Shown: positions 31,092 through 41,256, counted from the stretch's first letter. The stretch: 64,000 nt of DNA from Chlorobiaceae bacterium (GCA_013824085.1 PNNF01000008.1:1-64000); one strand, 5' to 3'. The notes: a model not told the origin generated them from the letters alone. A program made the numbers and translations.

Positions 31092-33383
31092 ATGTCAAGA
31101 AGAATAAAAACATCATTGTTGTTACTTTTATTAGTATTAATTAATTCTACAAATTTTAGTCAAACGAATCGCGGAATAATTTCGGGAAGAGTAATTGATA
31201 AAAGCACGAAGCAACCTATTCCTTTTGCAAGCGTTGTTGTTGTAGAAACTCAGTTTGGAGCTGCTTCAAATTTTGAAGGCGAATTTAAAATTGAAAATTT
31301 ACCTCCCAACACATACCGATTAAGTGTGAGCGCAATTGGTTACAACACCGTTACAAAAACTGATATAAGTGTAAGTAATGTGAAACCTTCAATTGTAGAT
31401 TTTGAATTGCAAGAATCGACAATAGAATTAGAAGGAGTTACAGTAACATCAGATTATTTTGCAAAAGATCCGACACAAATTGGGAGTGTTAGTTCATTTG
31501 GATATGAAGAGATAAGAAGAGCGCCGGGTGGATTTGAAGATGTTATACGAGCACTTTCAGTATTGCCCGGAGTTGCACAAGCAGAAGCAGGAAGAAATGA
31601 TTTAATTGTTCGCGGTGGTGCTCCGTCAGAAAATCTTTTTATAGTTGAAGGCATTGAAGTTTCAAACATTAATCATTTCGGAACTCAAGGTGCAACGGGC
31701 GGTCCTTTATCATTCATTAATCTTGACTTTGTTAATCAGACTACTTTTTCAACAGGAGCTTTTCCTGTGATGTTTGGAGATAAACTTTCATCTGTTTTAA
31801 AAATAGATTTACGAGAAGGTAGAAATGATCGACTTGGTGGAAAGGCAACCATCTCGGCTTCACAATTTGGATTAAATCTAGAAGGACCAACTTCTGAAAA
31901 TTCTAATTTATTATTTTCATTGCGCAGAAGTTATCTCGATTTTATTTTTAAAGCCGCGGGTTTCGGGTTCGTGCCTGAATATTGGGATTTACTAACTAAA
32001 TTTAATTGGGATTTAGACAACAAAAATTCGATCTCATATATTTATGTCGGTGCACTAAATAATGTTAGATACTTCAATGATACCGAAGACCAGCGATATG
32101 ATAATTCACGAATTTTGGGAAGCGACCAACTTCAATATATGACTGGATTAACTTACCGACATCTATTTAATAATGGTTTTGCTCGACTGATCTTTAGCCG
32201 AACTCACGTTGATTTTAATACTTCTCAAAGAGATTCTTTACTCAATCCAATTTTTAAGAATGAATCGCTCGAAGCAGAAAATAGAATTAAAGCCGAAGTG
32301 ATTTATAATCCGCTAAAAACAACTGAGATAACTTTTGGTGGAGACGTAAAATTTATAAAATTTAATGCGGATATTTTCTTCCCAAATTTTAAAACAACGT
32401 TTGGAGAAATTCTTCCCATCAACAGTATTAAAACAAAAAATAATTTCTTAAAGTATTCTTCATTCTTAAATGTTTCGCAAGGCTTGTCGAATAGAATAAG
32501 TATGAACTTAGGAATTAGATTTGATCACTTCAATCAAATAAATAATAAAAATTATTTTAGTCCAAGATTTTCTGCTTCATATCTTTTCAGTGATAAACTA
32601 AGTTTTAATTTTAGTACAGGAATATTTTATCAATTCCCTTCTTACATTTGGTTAGCAACGGGAGATTTAAACAAAAACTTAAGTGCTATTAGAGTAAATC
32701 AATTTGTACTTGGAACGGATTTTAAATTAAGAGATGATACTCAAATAAAATTGGAAACTTATTATAAAGATTATAATGATTATCCCACAAGTTTATTAAG
32801 ACCATACTTAGTTTTAGCCAACACTGGTGCGGGTTATTCAGGTTCAGAAGATAATTTTTCTTCTTTCGGATTAGAACCATTGGTCAGTGCAGGAAGTGGC
32901 TTTGCAAGAGGAATTGAGCTTTCGATTCAGAAAAAATTATCGGATATTCCTTTCTATGGAATTATGAGTTTAACTTTAAACGAATCTAAATTTATTGGAC
33001 TTGATGGTATTCAGAGAGCAGGAAGTTATGACCAAAGATTTATTTTCAATATTAGTGGTGGATATAAAATAAACGAAGAATGGGAAGCGAGTGCTAAATT
33101 TAGATATGCTTCAGGAAGACCTTGGACACCATTCAATTCTGATGGAACGCAATCTATTTCGCTTTTCAATAGTGAAAGATTACAACCGATGCACAGCTTA
33201 GATTTGCGTCTTGACAAAAGATGGTTTTATGATAACTTCACTTTAATTACTTACATCGATATACAAAATGTTTACGGGAGAAATAATTCGAATTTGATAA
33301 GATGGGACCAGAGAACTCAATCCACAATCAGATCTTCTTCGATCGGAATTTTACCTTCAATTGGAGTAAGTTTAGAATTTTAA
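31092..33383 (+). CDS. TonB-dependent outer-membrane receptor with carboxypeptidase-regulatory domain
   Basis: This 763-residue outer-membrane protein has a signal peptide (about 1-24). An N-terminal carboxypeptidase D regulatory-like beta-sandwich (about 28-115) begins GIISGRVIDKSTKQPIPFAS. The plug follows (about 125-235, RRAPGGFEDVIRALSVLPGV and LIVRGGAPSENLFIVEG). The C-terminal beta-barrel ends in the aromatic SIGVSLEF. This is the usual Bacteroidota layout. No SusD partner is adjacent, so polysaccharide uptake is not indicated; the substrate is unknown. It stands alone and diverges from the kinase gene. Confidence 0.92.
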   Translation: MSRRIKTSLLLLLLVLINSTNFSQTNRGIISGRVIDKSTKQPIPFASVVVVETQFGAASNFEGEFKIENLPPNTYRLSVSAIGYNTVTKTDISVSNVKPSIVDFELQESTIELEGVTVTSDYFAKDPTQIGSVSSFGYEEIRRAPGGFEDVIRALSVLPGVAQAEAGRNDLIVRGGAPSENLFIVEGIEVSNINHFGTQGATGGPLSFINLDFVNQTTFSTGAFPVMFGDKLSSVLKIDLREGRNDRLGGKATISASQFGLNLEGPTSENSNLLFSLRRSYLDFIFKAAGFGFVPEYWDLLTKFNWDLDNKNSISYIYVGALNNVRYFNDTEDQRYDNSRILGSDQLQYMTGLTYRHLFNNGFARLIFSRTHVDFNTSQRDSLLNPIFKNESLEAENRIKAEVIYNPLKTTEITFGGDVKFIKFNADIFFPNFKTTFGEILPINSIKTKNNFLKYSSFLNVSQGLSNRISMNLGIRFDHFNQINNKNYFSPRFSASYLFSDKLSFNFSTGIFYQFPSYIWLATGDLNKNLSAIRVNQFVLGTDFKLRDDTQIKLETYYKDYNDYPTSLLRPYLVLANTGAGYSGSEDNFSSFGLEPLVSAGSGFARGIELSIQKKLSDIPFYGIMSLTLNESKFIGLDGIQRAGSYDQRFIFNISGGYKINEEWEASAKFRYASGRPWTPFNSDGTQSISLFNSERLQPMHSLDLRLDKRWFYDNFTLITYIDIQNVYGRNNSNLIRWDQRTQSTIRSSSIGILPSIGVSLEF

Positions 33384-33409
33384 AGAAAGGAGAAACAACT
33401 TCTACTTTC

Positions 33410-34576
33410 TTAAATAACAAAAACTTTTGCTACTTCTACAAGTAGTGACGGTTTATTTATTAATGCTTGTGTAAACAATCTTCCAAGAGTTCTTTTTTCT
33501 AATGGAACTTTTATGAATGTCTTTGCAAGTGAGTTAAATGTATCATCTGAAAAATTATAAATTCCATTTTTAATTCGATTAAAAATTTCATGTCTTTTTC
33601 CTAATCTATCATTCCAAGCTCTATCATAACTTAAAATATGATCTAAATTATTTTTCAAAATTGCTTCGGCTGCGATTTTACCTGCTATACTTCCACCAAT
33701 CATTCCACTTGCTATGCCACCACCACTCAATGGATTTACTTGTCTCGCAGCATCGCCGACTAGCATAATTCCTGGTGCCGAAATTTTTTCAAGAGTTAAA
33801 CTGCAAGGCACACCACCAGCGATTTGAGTAAGTATTGGTGCGTTGGGATAATGTTCATTCATAAAATCATTAAGAAAAGAGAGTGCCGATTTTTTCTTTC
33901 CTACAATTCCACTAACTCCCAAGCCGATGTTTGCAGAATTATTTCCTTTTGGGAAAATCCAAAAATATCCATTAGGTGCAACGTTCTGTCCGAAGTAAAA
34001 ATAAAGTGCATTTTGATTTATTGGAATATTTGCTGCTGTTATTTGAACTGCCGATTCCATCTCCCGAAAATCAATTTCTGTTTTTAATCCTGCCCATCTA
34101 CCAACGCGAGATTCGACGCCGTCTGCAGCAATTACGATTTTACTTCTTACTTCTTTTTTTTCTCCTTGTGATTCATACTTAACGCCACAAACTTTTCCGT
34201 TTTCAATTATAAGATCATAGACATAGCAACGTGTAATAATTTCTGTGCCTGCGGCTGCGGCAGTTTGAGCTAATTCATAATCAAAAATTTTTCTTTCGAG
34301 CACAAAACCCGCATCACCGAACTCAATCCATACTTCAGATTTATCAGGAGCAACGAAACAGAACTGAGAAATTTTTGCACAAATCCATTTCTCATTTGGC
34401 TGAATAAATTCTTCAACTCCCGCTTTACTAATTGCTTCACCACATCTAACGGGATAGCCAACATCTCTATCTTTTTCAAGCATCAAAACTGAAACGCCTT
34501 TTTCTGCTGCTGACCTTGCAGCTATTGAGCCTGCTGGTCCTGCGCCCACGACAATTATATCATAATCATTTTTCAT
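33410..34576 (-). CDS. Geranylgeranyl reductase family FAD-dependent oxidoreductase
   Basis: FAD enzyme of about 388 residues. The start at 34576 (MKNDYDIIVVGAGPAGS) places the Rossmann dinucleotide motif at the N-terminus; an upstream ATG at 34600 is less likely. The second FAD motif is GIMLVGDAARQVNPLSGGGI. The YPVRCGEAIS motif is diagnostic of the geranylgeranyl reductase/ChlP-type family, which saturates isoprenoid double bonds in quinones, chlorophylls or archaeal lipids. The ferredoxin gene upstream overlaps it by 11 bp, suggesting that ferredoxin is its electron donor. Menaquinone side-chain reduction is a plausible role but is not shown by sequence. Confidence 0.9.
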   Translation of the reverse strand: MKNDYDIIVVGAGPAGSIAARSAAEKGVSVLMLEKDRDVGYPVRCGEAISKAGVEEFIQPNEKWICAKISQFCFVAPDKSEVWIEFGDAGFVLERKIFDYELAQTAAAAGTEIITRCYVYDLIIENGKVCGVKYESQGEKKEVRSKIVIAADGVESRVGRWAGLKTEIDFREMESAVQITAANIPINQNALYFYFGQNVAPNGYFWIFPKGNNSANIGLGVSGIVGKKKSALSFLNDFMNEHYPNAPILTQIAGGVPCSLTLEKISAPGIMLVGDAARQVNPLSGGGIASGMIGGSIAGKIAAEAILKNNLDHILSYDRAWNDRLGKRHEIFNRIKNGIYNFSDDTFNSLAKTFIKVPLEKRTLGRLFTQALINKPSLLVEVAKVFVI

Positions 34577-34805
34577 AACTAACAACTTTCGGTAAACCAT
34601 TTTTATTAAATTTTATAACTTCAATTGGACAACTCCAAATACATTTTGAACAGTTCGTGCAACGCTCATCAATTATTGAAATTTCAGCTTCCTTAAGTTC
34701 AATAGCATCTTCGGGACAAACACCAACACAACAACCACAGAAGTCACATTTGTTTGGAAGAATTTCAATCATCAACTTTCCTGTTTTTGCCATTCTGTAA
34801 TTCAT
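34566..34805 (-). CDS. 2[4Fe-4S] ferredoxin, partner of the reductase
   Basis: Small ferredoxin of 79 residues with two full cluster motifs, CDFCGCCVGVCPED and CTNCSKCIWSCPIE. The region is a short bacterial ferredoxin core without export signals. Its ATG at 34805 overlaps the dnaG stop (ATGA at 34802-34805), and its 3' end overlaps the reductase start. It probably delivers electrons to the geranylgeranyl-reductase-like enzyme. Confidence 0.93.
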   Translation of the reverse strand: MNYRMAKTGKLMIEILPNKCDFCGCCVGVCPEDAIELKEAEISIIDERCTNCSKCIWSCPIEVIKFNKNGLPKVVSYEK

Positions 34806-36655
34806 AAAATTTCTGTCTCAATTTCTTTTTTCTTTTTTGTTAATTCACTATTGCGTCTCATTAAATCAATTTTAGTTTCTTCATCCGAAATTGTTTTAAG
34901 TTTTTCAAGATTATTTTTTAGTTCAAAATCAATTTTCTGACCTTTAAATTTTTTAATTGCGTCCTTTGCACTTTTAATCAGAATAGAAATTCCTTCAGAA
35001 GGTTTTAAGCTTTCCCATTCATCACTAATTCGATACTTATCAAAAGTAATTTCAAGAATGTATTGCTGTGTTTTTATGTTTTGAATTTGGTCTATCACAA
35101 CAGAAGGAGAAACATCTTTTTCTTCATCCAACAATTTTTCAATTACGCTAGTAATCTCTTGATGAATTGTCAATTGAAATTCTTCTGGTTTTATTTTTTC
35201 TAAGATTAACTTTGAAACTTTTTCTTCCCCTTCTAAAAGTAATTTTATTAATTCTTTTTCAACTTTTATTTCTTTTAGGATTCTCTCTTCAACATTTTGT
35301 TCTTTAGCTTCGCTCTTAACTCTAAATTTTTCAGCGACGTTTTCTTCTTTCTTATTTACTGCAAAAACTTTTTCAAGTTCTAATTCAATAAGCTTCTCTC
35401 TCAAACTAAATTTTTCAGCTAATGATTTAATCAAAACACTGCGCTTTAGTTCATCTGCAATTAGTGAAATTGGTTTTACTAATTCTCTGATTGCTTCAAC
35501 AGTTTTTATTGGATCATTAAAAAAACCTTTGCGTGAATATATTTCGGTTTGATACTCAAGAAAATTTTGTGCGTTTTGTATCTCTTCTTCAAATTCTTTC
35601 TTCCCAAATTTTTGGATAAACGTGTCAGGGTCTTCCCCATTTGGTAAAGATGCAACTTTAATATTCATATCGCGTTTCAATAAAATGTCGATGCTGCGCA
35701 TTGAAGCATTAACGCCGGCGCTGTCTGAATCAAAAAACAAAACGACATTCTTTGTATAACGAGACAACAACAAAACTTGATCATCAGTAAGTGCTGTGCC
35801 TGAGATAGCAACAACATTTTTAATTCCATTTTGATGCAGTGAAATCAAGTCCATGTAACCTTCAACTAACAATGCAATATCGTTTTTTCTTATTTCATCT
35901 TTCGCGTGAGATAAGCCGTAAAGAATTTTTCCTTTGTAATAAATTTTAGATTCTGGTGAGTTTACATATTTTGCAGTGTCAGCTTTATCTTCCAAAATTC
36001 TTCCTGCAAATGCTATCACTCTGCCATTCGGAGAAAAAATTGGGAACATTATTCTGCCATTAAATCGATCTTTAATTCCGCTTTCAGATTTGAGAAGAAG
36101 GCCTAAATAAATTCCTTTTTCGAGATCAAGTTTTTTTGTCTTAAAAAATTCTGTTAATGATTCTCTCCCAAAATTTGCATAGCCCAATCCAAAGGCTCTC
36201 ATAGTGGCTAATTTTATATTTCTCGATTCAAAATATTTTTTTGCGTTCTCTCCAATTTTTTCATTCAGCAAATTATCAGAAAAATATCTTGCTACTTCTA
36301 CGTTTAAGTCATACAAAATTTCCGTTTCACTTTTTATCGAATCCTCATATTGATCTTCAGCTTCGATAATAATTCCCAATTCTCTTGCAAGCTCTTGCAC
36401 AGCTTCAACAAAAGAGATGCGTTTGTATTCCATCAAGAACTTAAAAACATTTCCTCCGTTGTGGCAACCGAAGCAATAATAAATTTGTTTATCATCGCTT
36501 ACGGAAAATGAAGGTGTTTTTTCGTTATGGAATGGGCAGAGTCCGACATAATTTCTGCCTCTTTTTTTTAACTGCATATAATTTGAAACTACGTCAACTA
36601 TATTTGTGTTAAGTCTTATCTCGTCAATTTTTTGTTCTGGAATTCTCATATTCAA
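34802..36655 (-). CDS. dnaG: DNA primase DnaG
   Basis: Synthesises RNA primers at replication forks. It has 617 residues. The N-terminal CHC2 zinc-binding motif is CPFHNEKTPSFSVSDDKQIY followed by YCFGCHNGG. The Toprim domain has LLVEGYMDLISLHQNG, 'VLFFDSDSAGVNAS' and a conserved GEDPDTF. The C-terminal helicase-binding part is charged and helical. The usual partners rpsU and rpoD are not present. Instead a ferredoxin and a reductase follow with 4-bp and 11-bp overlaps. Confidence 0.97.
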   Translation of the reverse strand: MNMRIPEQKIDEIRLNTNIVDVVSNYMQLKKRGRNYVGLCPFHNEKTPSFSVSDDKQIYYCFGCHNGGNVFKFLMEYKRISFVEAVQELARELGIIIEAEDQYEDSIKSETEILYDLNVEVARYFSDNLLNEKIGENAKKYFESRNIKLATMRAFGLGYANFGRESLTEFFKTKKLDLEKGIYLGLLLKSESGIKDRFNGRIMFPIFSPNGRVIAFAGRILEDKADTAKYVNSPESKIYYKGKILYGLSHAKDEIRKNDIALLVEGYMDLISLHQNGIKNVVAISGTALTDDQVLLLSRYTKNVVLFFDSDSAGVNASMRSIDILLKRDMNIKVASLPNGEDPDTFIQKFGKKEFEEEIQNAQNFLEYQTEIYSRKGFFNDPIKTVEAIRELVKPISLIADELKRSVLIKSLAEKFSLREKLIELELEKVFAVNKKEENVAEKFRVKSEAKEQNVEERILKEIKVEKELIKLLLEGEEKVSKLILEKIKPEEFQLTIHQEITSVIEKLLDEEKDVSPSVVIDQIQNIKTQQYILEITFDKYRISDEWESLKPSEGISILIKSAKDAIKKFKGQKIDFELKNNLEKLKTISDEETKIDLMRRNSELTKKKKEIETEIL

Positions 36656-36727
36656 ATATAAAAAAAATCATTTACCATTTTTTGATAGAAAAGTAATATT
36701 GCACTTTATTATATTAGACTTTATTAA

Positions 36728-37267
36728 ATGATTAATATTTTGAATCTACTACAAAAAAAAAGCGTCTTAGTTTTTCTTCCACAAAAAAATTTTAATGAGG
36801 AAGAATACTTCACAATAAAACTTTTTCTTCAAAAACACACATATAATTTATTCATTGCATCTGATAGTCATACGTATTGTGTTGGTAATTGCGGTGCGAG
36901 AGTGAAGAATGATATTTCAATTTTAAATGTGAATGAAAAAAATTTTTCTACGTTAATTATTATTGGCGGCGAAGGAGTGCGTAATTATTTCAATAGTGAA
37001 GTATTAAGAGCGATCATAAATAAATTTTATAAGAGTAAAAAATTAATTGCAGCAATTTGTTTGGCTCCTATTGTGCTTGCAAAATCGGGGATACTAAAAG
37101 AACATTCAGCAACGTGTTACAAAACTGACGAAGTGGAACTAAAAGCAAGTGGAGTTGAGTTTAAAGATCAAGAAGTTGTTATTTCAAAAAATATTATTAC
37201 TGCATCTAATCCTTTAGCAAGTGGATTATTTGCCGAAGCAATAATAGAATATTTAAAGAAAAATTAG
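36728..37267 (+). CDS. DJ-1/PfpI family protein
   Basis: This 179-residue protein has the DJ-1 fold. The nucleophile-elbow cysteine is Cys111 in AAICLAPIVLAKSGIL, and the usual acidic partner fits Glu25 in the NFNEEEYF segment. 'TLIIIGGEGVRNYF' matches the conserved glycine turn. Family members act as deglycases, chaperones or proteases; which applies here is not shown. It precedes ispG by 8 bp and is probably co-transcribed with it. Confidence 0.88.
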   Translation: MINILNLLQKKSVLVFLPQKNFNEEEYFTIKLFLQKHTYNLFIASDSHTYCVGNCGARVKNDISILNVNEKNFSTLIIIGGEGVRNYFNSEVLRAIINKFYKSKKLIAAICLAPIVLAKSGILKEHSATCYKTDEVELKASGVEFKDQEVVISKNIITASNPLASGLFAEAIIEYLKKN

Positions 37268-37275
37268 AAAATTTC

Positions 37276-39234
37276 ATGAATTTATCAGAACAAGTTTTTA
37301 ACGTAAAAAAATATTGTAATAGTTTAACCCTTTATTCACGCTACAAAACACGTGAAGTAAATATTGGTGACATTCCGCTGGGTGGAAATAATCCGATTAG
37401 AATTCAATCGATGACAACAACTGATACGATGAACACGCTTGCAACTGTTGAGCAAACAATACGTATGGTTGATGCTGGCTGTGAGTATGTAAGAATAACT
37501 GCACCAAGTTTAAAGGAAGCACAAAATCTTGATGAGATAAAAAAAGAACTTCGTAAACGTGGTTACACAGTTCCGTTGATTGCTGATATACACTTCACTC
37601 CAAACGCTGCGGAGCTTGCTGCACGCATTGTAGAAAAGGTTAGAATCAATCCCGGCAATTATGCTGATCGCAAAAAATTTGAATTGCTCGAGTATTCTGA
37701 TTTTGATTACCAAGCCGAACTCGAAAGAATAAGAAAAAAATTTATTCCACTTGTTAAGATTTGTAAAGAGTATGGAACTGCAATGCGCATCGGAACAAAT
37801 CACGGATCTTTGTCGGATAGAATTTTGAGTCGATATGGTGACACGCCGCTTGGAATGGTGGAGTCAGCTCTGGAGTTTTTAAGAATTGCAGAAGAGTTCG
37901 ATTATAAAAATATTGTCTTGTCGATGAAGGCAAGCAACACTCACGTTATGATTCAAGCTTACAGATTGCTCATCAATCAAATGGAAAAAGAGAAGATGAA
38001 TTACCCGCTTCATCTCGGAGTAACAGAAGCAGGCGATGGCGAAGATGGACGAATTAAATCAGCTATGGGAATTGGAACTTTATTAGAAGATGGGATCGGC
38101 GATACTATCAGAGTTTCATTAACTGAAGACCCCGAGTTTGAAGCACCTGTTGCAATTTCAATTGTTAAAAGATATAACGATAGATCCCCACATTCTGAAA
38201 TAAAAAAAATTGATGAACAACCGAATAATCCTTTTGAATATAATCGCCGAGAAACTATTGAGTTAGTTGGAATTGGAACGGGAAATGTTCCAAGAGTAAT
38301 TATTGATTTGAGCAAAAATAATATTCAAGAAGAATCTCAACTTGCTGAAATCGGTTATTTTTATAACGCTGAAACTGACAAATGGTTTATGAATGATCTG
38401 GCTCCAGACTTTATTTATGCGGGCATGAATGATGTCGGGTTCAATACTCCTTATGGATTAAGAGTAATTTATGATTTTGAAAAATGGAATTCTCTCTCCG
38501 AAAAAACTAGCAGTTATCCTTATTTTAATTCAATCGAAAAATACAAAACGAATTTGGTCAGCGCTGGCTTATTCAATTTCGTAAAAATAAATTTATCTGA
38601 TTTAGAAAATCAAAATTTAGAATTTCTAAAAAATGAAAAAACTGTAATCTTAATTTTAGAATCTTCTAACAAACATGGAATGGCTGAACAGCGAAGAGCT
38701 TTCTTTGAATTATTAAAAGAAGACTTAAAACATCCGGTAATCATTAAACAACATTACATAGGAATTGATTTAGAAAATTTTCGTCTTTACTCATCGACTG
38801 ATGTTGGTGCGTTATTGATTGAAGGATTTGGAGATGGTGTTTGGTTAAGTACTGAAAATCCAAAAATAGAAAATCGCGACGTGAACCGAATAGCATTTGG
38901 AATACTTCAGGCTGCTCGTGTCCGAATCTCAAAAACTGAATACATCGCTTGTCCTTCGTGTGGGCGGACATTGTTCGATTTGCAGGAGACGACAGATAAA
39001 ATCAGGAAACGAACTGAACATTTGAAGGGATTAAAAATTGCAATAATGGGATGTATCGTTAATGGTCCCGGCGAAATGGCTGACGCAGATTATGGGTACG
39101 TCGGTTCAGGAGTTGGAAAAATAACGCTTTATCGAGGAAAAAACATCGTTAAGAAGAATATTGAGTCCGAAAACGCAGTTGATGAATTGATCGATTTAAT
39201 AAAAGAAGATAATAATTGGAAAAATCCTCTCTGA
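37276..39234 (+). CDS. ispG: 4-hydroxy-3-methylbut-2-enyl diphosphate synthase IspG, long form
   Basis: [4Fe-4S] enzyme of the MEP isoprenoid pathway that converts MEcPP to HMBPP. It has 652 residues against about 370 in E. coli. The N-terminal TIM barrel begins with PIRIQSMTTTDTMNT and contains 'LHLGVTEAGDGEDGRIKSAMG'. A large inserted domain (about 300-550) separates it from the reductase domain, as in plants and Bacteroidota/Chlorobi. The cluster ligands are in CPSCGRTLFDLQETTD and IMGCIVNGPGEMADADYGYV. The start follows the DJ-1 gene by 8 bp. A terminator lies 120 bp downstream. Confidence 0.96.
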   Translation: MNLSEQVFNVKKYCNSLTLYSRYKTREVNIGDIPLGGNNPIRIQSMTTTDTMNTLATVEQTIRMVDAGCEYVRITAPSLKEAQNLDEIKKELRKRGYTVPLIADIHFTPNAAELAARIVEKVRINPGNYADRKKFELLEYSDFDYQAELERIRKKFIPLVKICKEYGTAMRIGTNHGSLSDRILSRYGDTPLGMVESALEFLRIAEEFDYKNIVLSMKASNTHVMIQAYRLLINQMEKEKMNYPLHLGVTEAGDGEDGRIKSAMGIGTLLEDGIGDTIRVSLTEDPEFEAPVAISIVKRYNDRSPHSEIKKIDEQPNNPFEYNRRETIELVGIGTGNVPRVIIDLSKNNIQEESQLAEIGYFYNAETDKWFMNDLAPDFIYAGMNDVGFNTPYGLRVIYDFEKWNSLSEKTSSYPYFNSIEKYKTNLVSAGLFNFVKINLSDLENQNLEFLKNEKTVILILESSNKHGMAEQRRAFFELLKEDLKHPVIIKQHYIGIDLENFRLYSSTDVGALLIEGFGDGVWLSTENPKIENRDVNRIAFGILQAARVRISKTEYIACPSCGRTLFDLQETTDKIRKRTEHLKGLKIAIMGCIVNGPGEMADADYGYVGSGVGKITLYRGKNIVKKNIESENAVDELIDLIKEDNNWKNPL

Positions 39235-39354
39235 TTTTTTTGATTTTTTTGAAAAAGTGAGTAAATTGAAATCATAATATGAATGTTTTAAAGAGAAATA
39301 GGTTATCACACAAACGCGCAATAATCATCTATAAGATTACGGTTTAAAAATCTA

Positions 39355-39386
39355 AATGCACTTCCTAACGGAGTGCATTTTTTTTT
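39355..39386 (+). terminator. Rho-independent terminator after ispG
   Basis: A perfect 8-bp stem AATGCACT (39355-39362) with AGTGCATT (39372-39379) runs into a tract of nine T. The stem is about 120 bp past the ispG stop and just before the Nif3 gene start. The gap between is AT-rich and has no other feature. Confidence 0.9.
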
Positions 39387-39389
39387 ATT

Positions 39390-40505
39390 ATGAAGTGTTA
39401 CGAATTAGTTAAACATATTGAAAAATGGGCTCCAAAAGGAGTTGCTTGGCAAAAAGACAACGTCGGTTTGCAAGTAGGTTCATTGAATAATGAATTGAAG
39501 AAGATAGTTTTAGCTTTGGAATTAACTACCAAAGTTTTGGACGAAGCTATTTTGAATGACGCAAATTTTATTTTCACACATCATCCATTTATTTTTACCC
39601 CAATAAAAAAATTAAATTTTGACGATGATGACAATTCTATTCTGATCCAAAAATTAATCAAACACGATATCACTCTATACTCTGCTCACACTAATTTAGA
39701 TTTTGCAAATAACGGTGTAAGCTTCTCTCTTGCTAACCAACTTGGCTTAACGAATATTAAATTCTTATCAAACCTAAAATCAACTAAAAAGAAAATTGTA
39801 GTCTTTGTTCCAAAAAATAATTTTGATGAAGTATCGGAAGCACTTTATTCATCAGGCGCGGGAATAATTGGGAACTATTCTAAGTGTAGTTTTTCGCTCG
39901 AAGGAGAAGGAACATTTTTAGGAGATGAAAAAACAAATCCATCAGTCGGAACAAAAGAAAAATTTGAATCAGTTGAAGAAATTCGACTTGAAGTAATTGT
40001 TGATGAATGGAATTTAGGAAAAGCAATTTCTGAAATGATAAAAGCTCATCCTTACGAAGAGCCCGCATTCGATGTCTATTCAATCGAAAATGAAAATACA
40101 AATTTTGGAATAGGAACTATTGGCGACCTTCCCCACAAAATGAAACAAGACGAATTTTTTATTTATCTCAAAGAAAAATTGAACTTAAATAATTTTCGTT
40201 ATTGCGATGGCAAATCTGAGTTGATTAGTCGCGTTGCTTTGTGTGGTGGCTCTGGAAGTGAGTTGCTCTCAACCGCTATGAATAAAGAGGCGGACGTGTT
40301 TGTAACGGGTGACATAAAATATCATGCTTTTCATGAAGCGTGGAATAAAATAATACTTATTGATGCAGGACATTTTGAAACTGAAATTTTTGTTCTTGAT
40401 GAGATGAAAAAATTTATCGAAAATATTCTTACTGCAAATAAGAGTGAATCAAAAATTTGTATCGTAGAAAAGAGAACAAACCCAGTAAAATTTTTTAAAA
40501 AATAA
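39390..40505 (+). CDS. Nif3-like dinuclear metal-centre protein
   Basis: This 371-residue protein belongs to the NIF3/DUF34 family, hexamers with a two-metal site. The metal-binding segments are FTHHPFIF, LYSAHTNLDFA and the C-terminal VTGDIKYHAFHEA plus DAGHFETE. The central part (about 135-240) is a CutA/PII-like insertion found in the long form (as in YqfO). Family members have been described as GTP cyclohydrolase-like or as toroidal scaffolds; true function is not settled. It precedes the zinc-ribbon gene by 15 bp. Confidence 0.93.
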   Translation: MKCYELVKHIEKWAPKGVAWQKDNVGLQVGSLNNELKKIVLALELTTKVLDEAILNDANFIFTHHPFIFTPIKKLNFDDDDNSILIQKLIKHDITLYSAHTNLDFANNGVSFSLANQLGLTNIKFLSNLKSTKKKIVVFVPKNNFDEVSEALYSSGAGIIGNYSKCSFSLEGEGTFLGDEKTNPSVGTKEKFESVEEIRLEVIVDEWNLGKAISEMIKAHPYEEPAFDVYSIENENTNFGIGTIGDLPHKMKQDEFFIYLKEKLNLNNFRYCDGKSELISRVALCGGSGSELLSTAMNKEADVFVTGDIKYHAFHEAWNKIILIDAGHFETEIFVLDEMKKFIENILTANKSESKICIVEKRTNPVKFFKK

Positions 40506-40520
40506 AAGGAGTAAATTGAA

Positions 40521-41249
40521 TTGATTGAAAGACTGAAAACTCTTTACCAATTGCAATTGATTGATGATCAATTAGACCAGCTTGAGGAATTGCGCGGAGA
40601 TCTTCCCGTTAATGTAAAAATTCTTGAAGAAAAGATCGATCACCTTGAGAAAACAATTAGTGAAAAGAAAAAGGAACAAAAGGAATCACTTGAAAAAGTA
40701 AAAACGAACGAAAAAGAAATTGAACGTTTCAAGGAGAATCAAAAAAAATTTAAGTCCCAATTATTTCAAGTCCGGAATAATAAAGAGTACGATGCCTTGA
40801 CTAAAGAGATAGATCATATCGATGATACGATTAAAAAACTTACGATGGAAGAAGATTCAGTTGAAGAATCAAGCAAAAAACTTTCTGCTGATATAGAAGA
40901 GTTAGTTCCAATATTAGATGATCTAAAAGAGGAATTAAAAGAGCGTCAATCAGAATTGAAACAGATAATAAAAGCAAATGAAAAAGAAGAATTAAAGCTC
41001 CGCGAGGAACGCTCAAAAATTGAATCAAAAGTAAAAAAAACTGATGTCTCAATTTATTTGCGTATTCGAAAAGCAAAAAGAGGAAAAGGCGTTGCTTCAA
41101 TAAAAAGAGGAGCTTGCTCGGGTTGTTCTAATGTTGTGCCTGCACAAAGACAACTTGAAATTAGACGCAACAACAAGATGTTCACTTGTGAATATTGCGG
41201 AAGAATTTTAATCTCTGCTGAAATTGCTGAAGACGTAGAAAAAAATTAA
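40521..41249 (+). CDS. Coiled-coil zinc-ribbon protein
   Basis: This 242-residue protein has a long antiparallel coiled coil (about 5-180) and a C-terminal C4 zinc ribbon (CSGCSNVVP and FTCEYCGRIL). It matches the CT398-like/DUF164 family, in which the coiled coil is proposed to bind RNA or other proteins. The start is TTG at 40521, preceded by AAGGAG at 40506-40511; the nearer TTG at 40516 hits a stop. It is co-transcribed with the Nif3 gene. Confidence 0.9.
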   Translation: MIERLKTLYQLQLIDDQLDQLEELRGDLPVNVKILEEKIDHLEKTISEKKKEQKESLEKVKTNEKEIERFKENQKKFKSQLFQVRNNKEYDALTKEIDHIDDTIKKLTMEEDSVEESSKKLSADIEELVPILDDLKEELKERQSELKQIIKANEKEELKLREERSKIESKVKKTDVSIYLRIRKAKRGKGVASIKRGACSGCSNVVPAQRQLEIRRNNKMFTCEYCGRILISAEIAEDVEKN

Positions 41250-41256
41250 TCAAAAG

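Noticed and set aside
39235-39354. Possible small RNA between ispG and the terminator at 39355
   Set aside because: No clear promoter or internal structure; more simply the 3' untranslated end of ispG.
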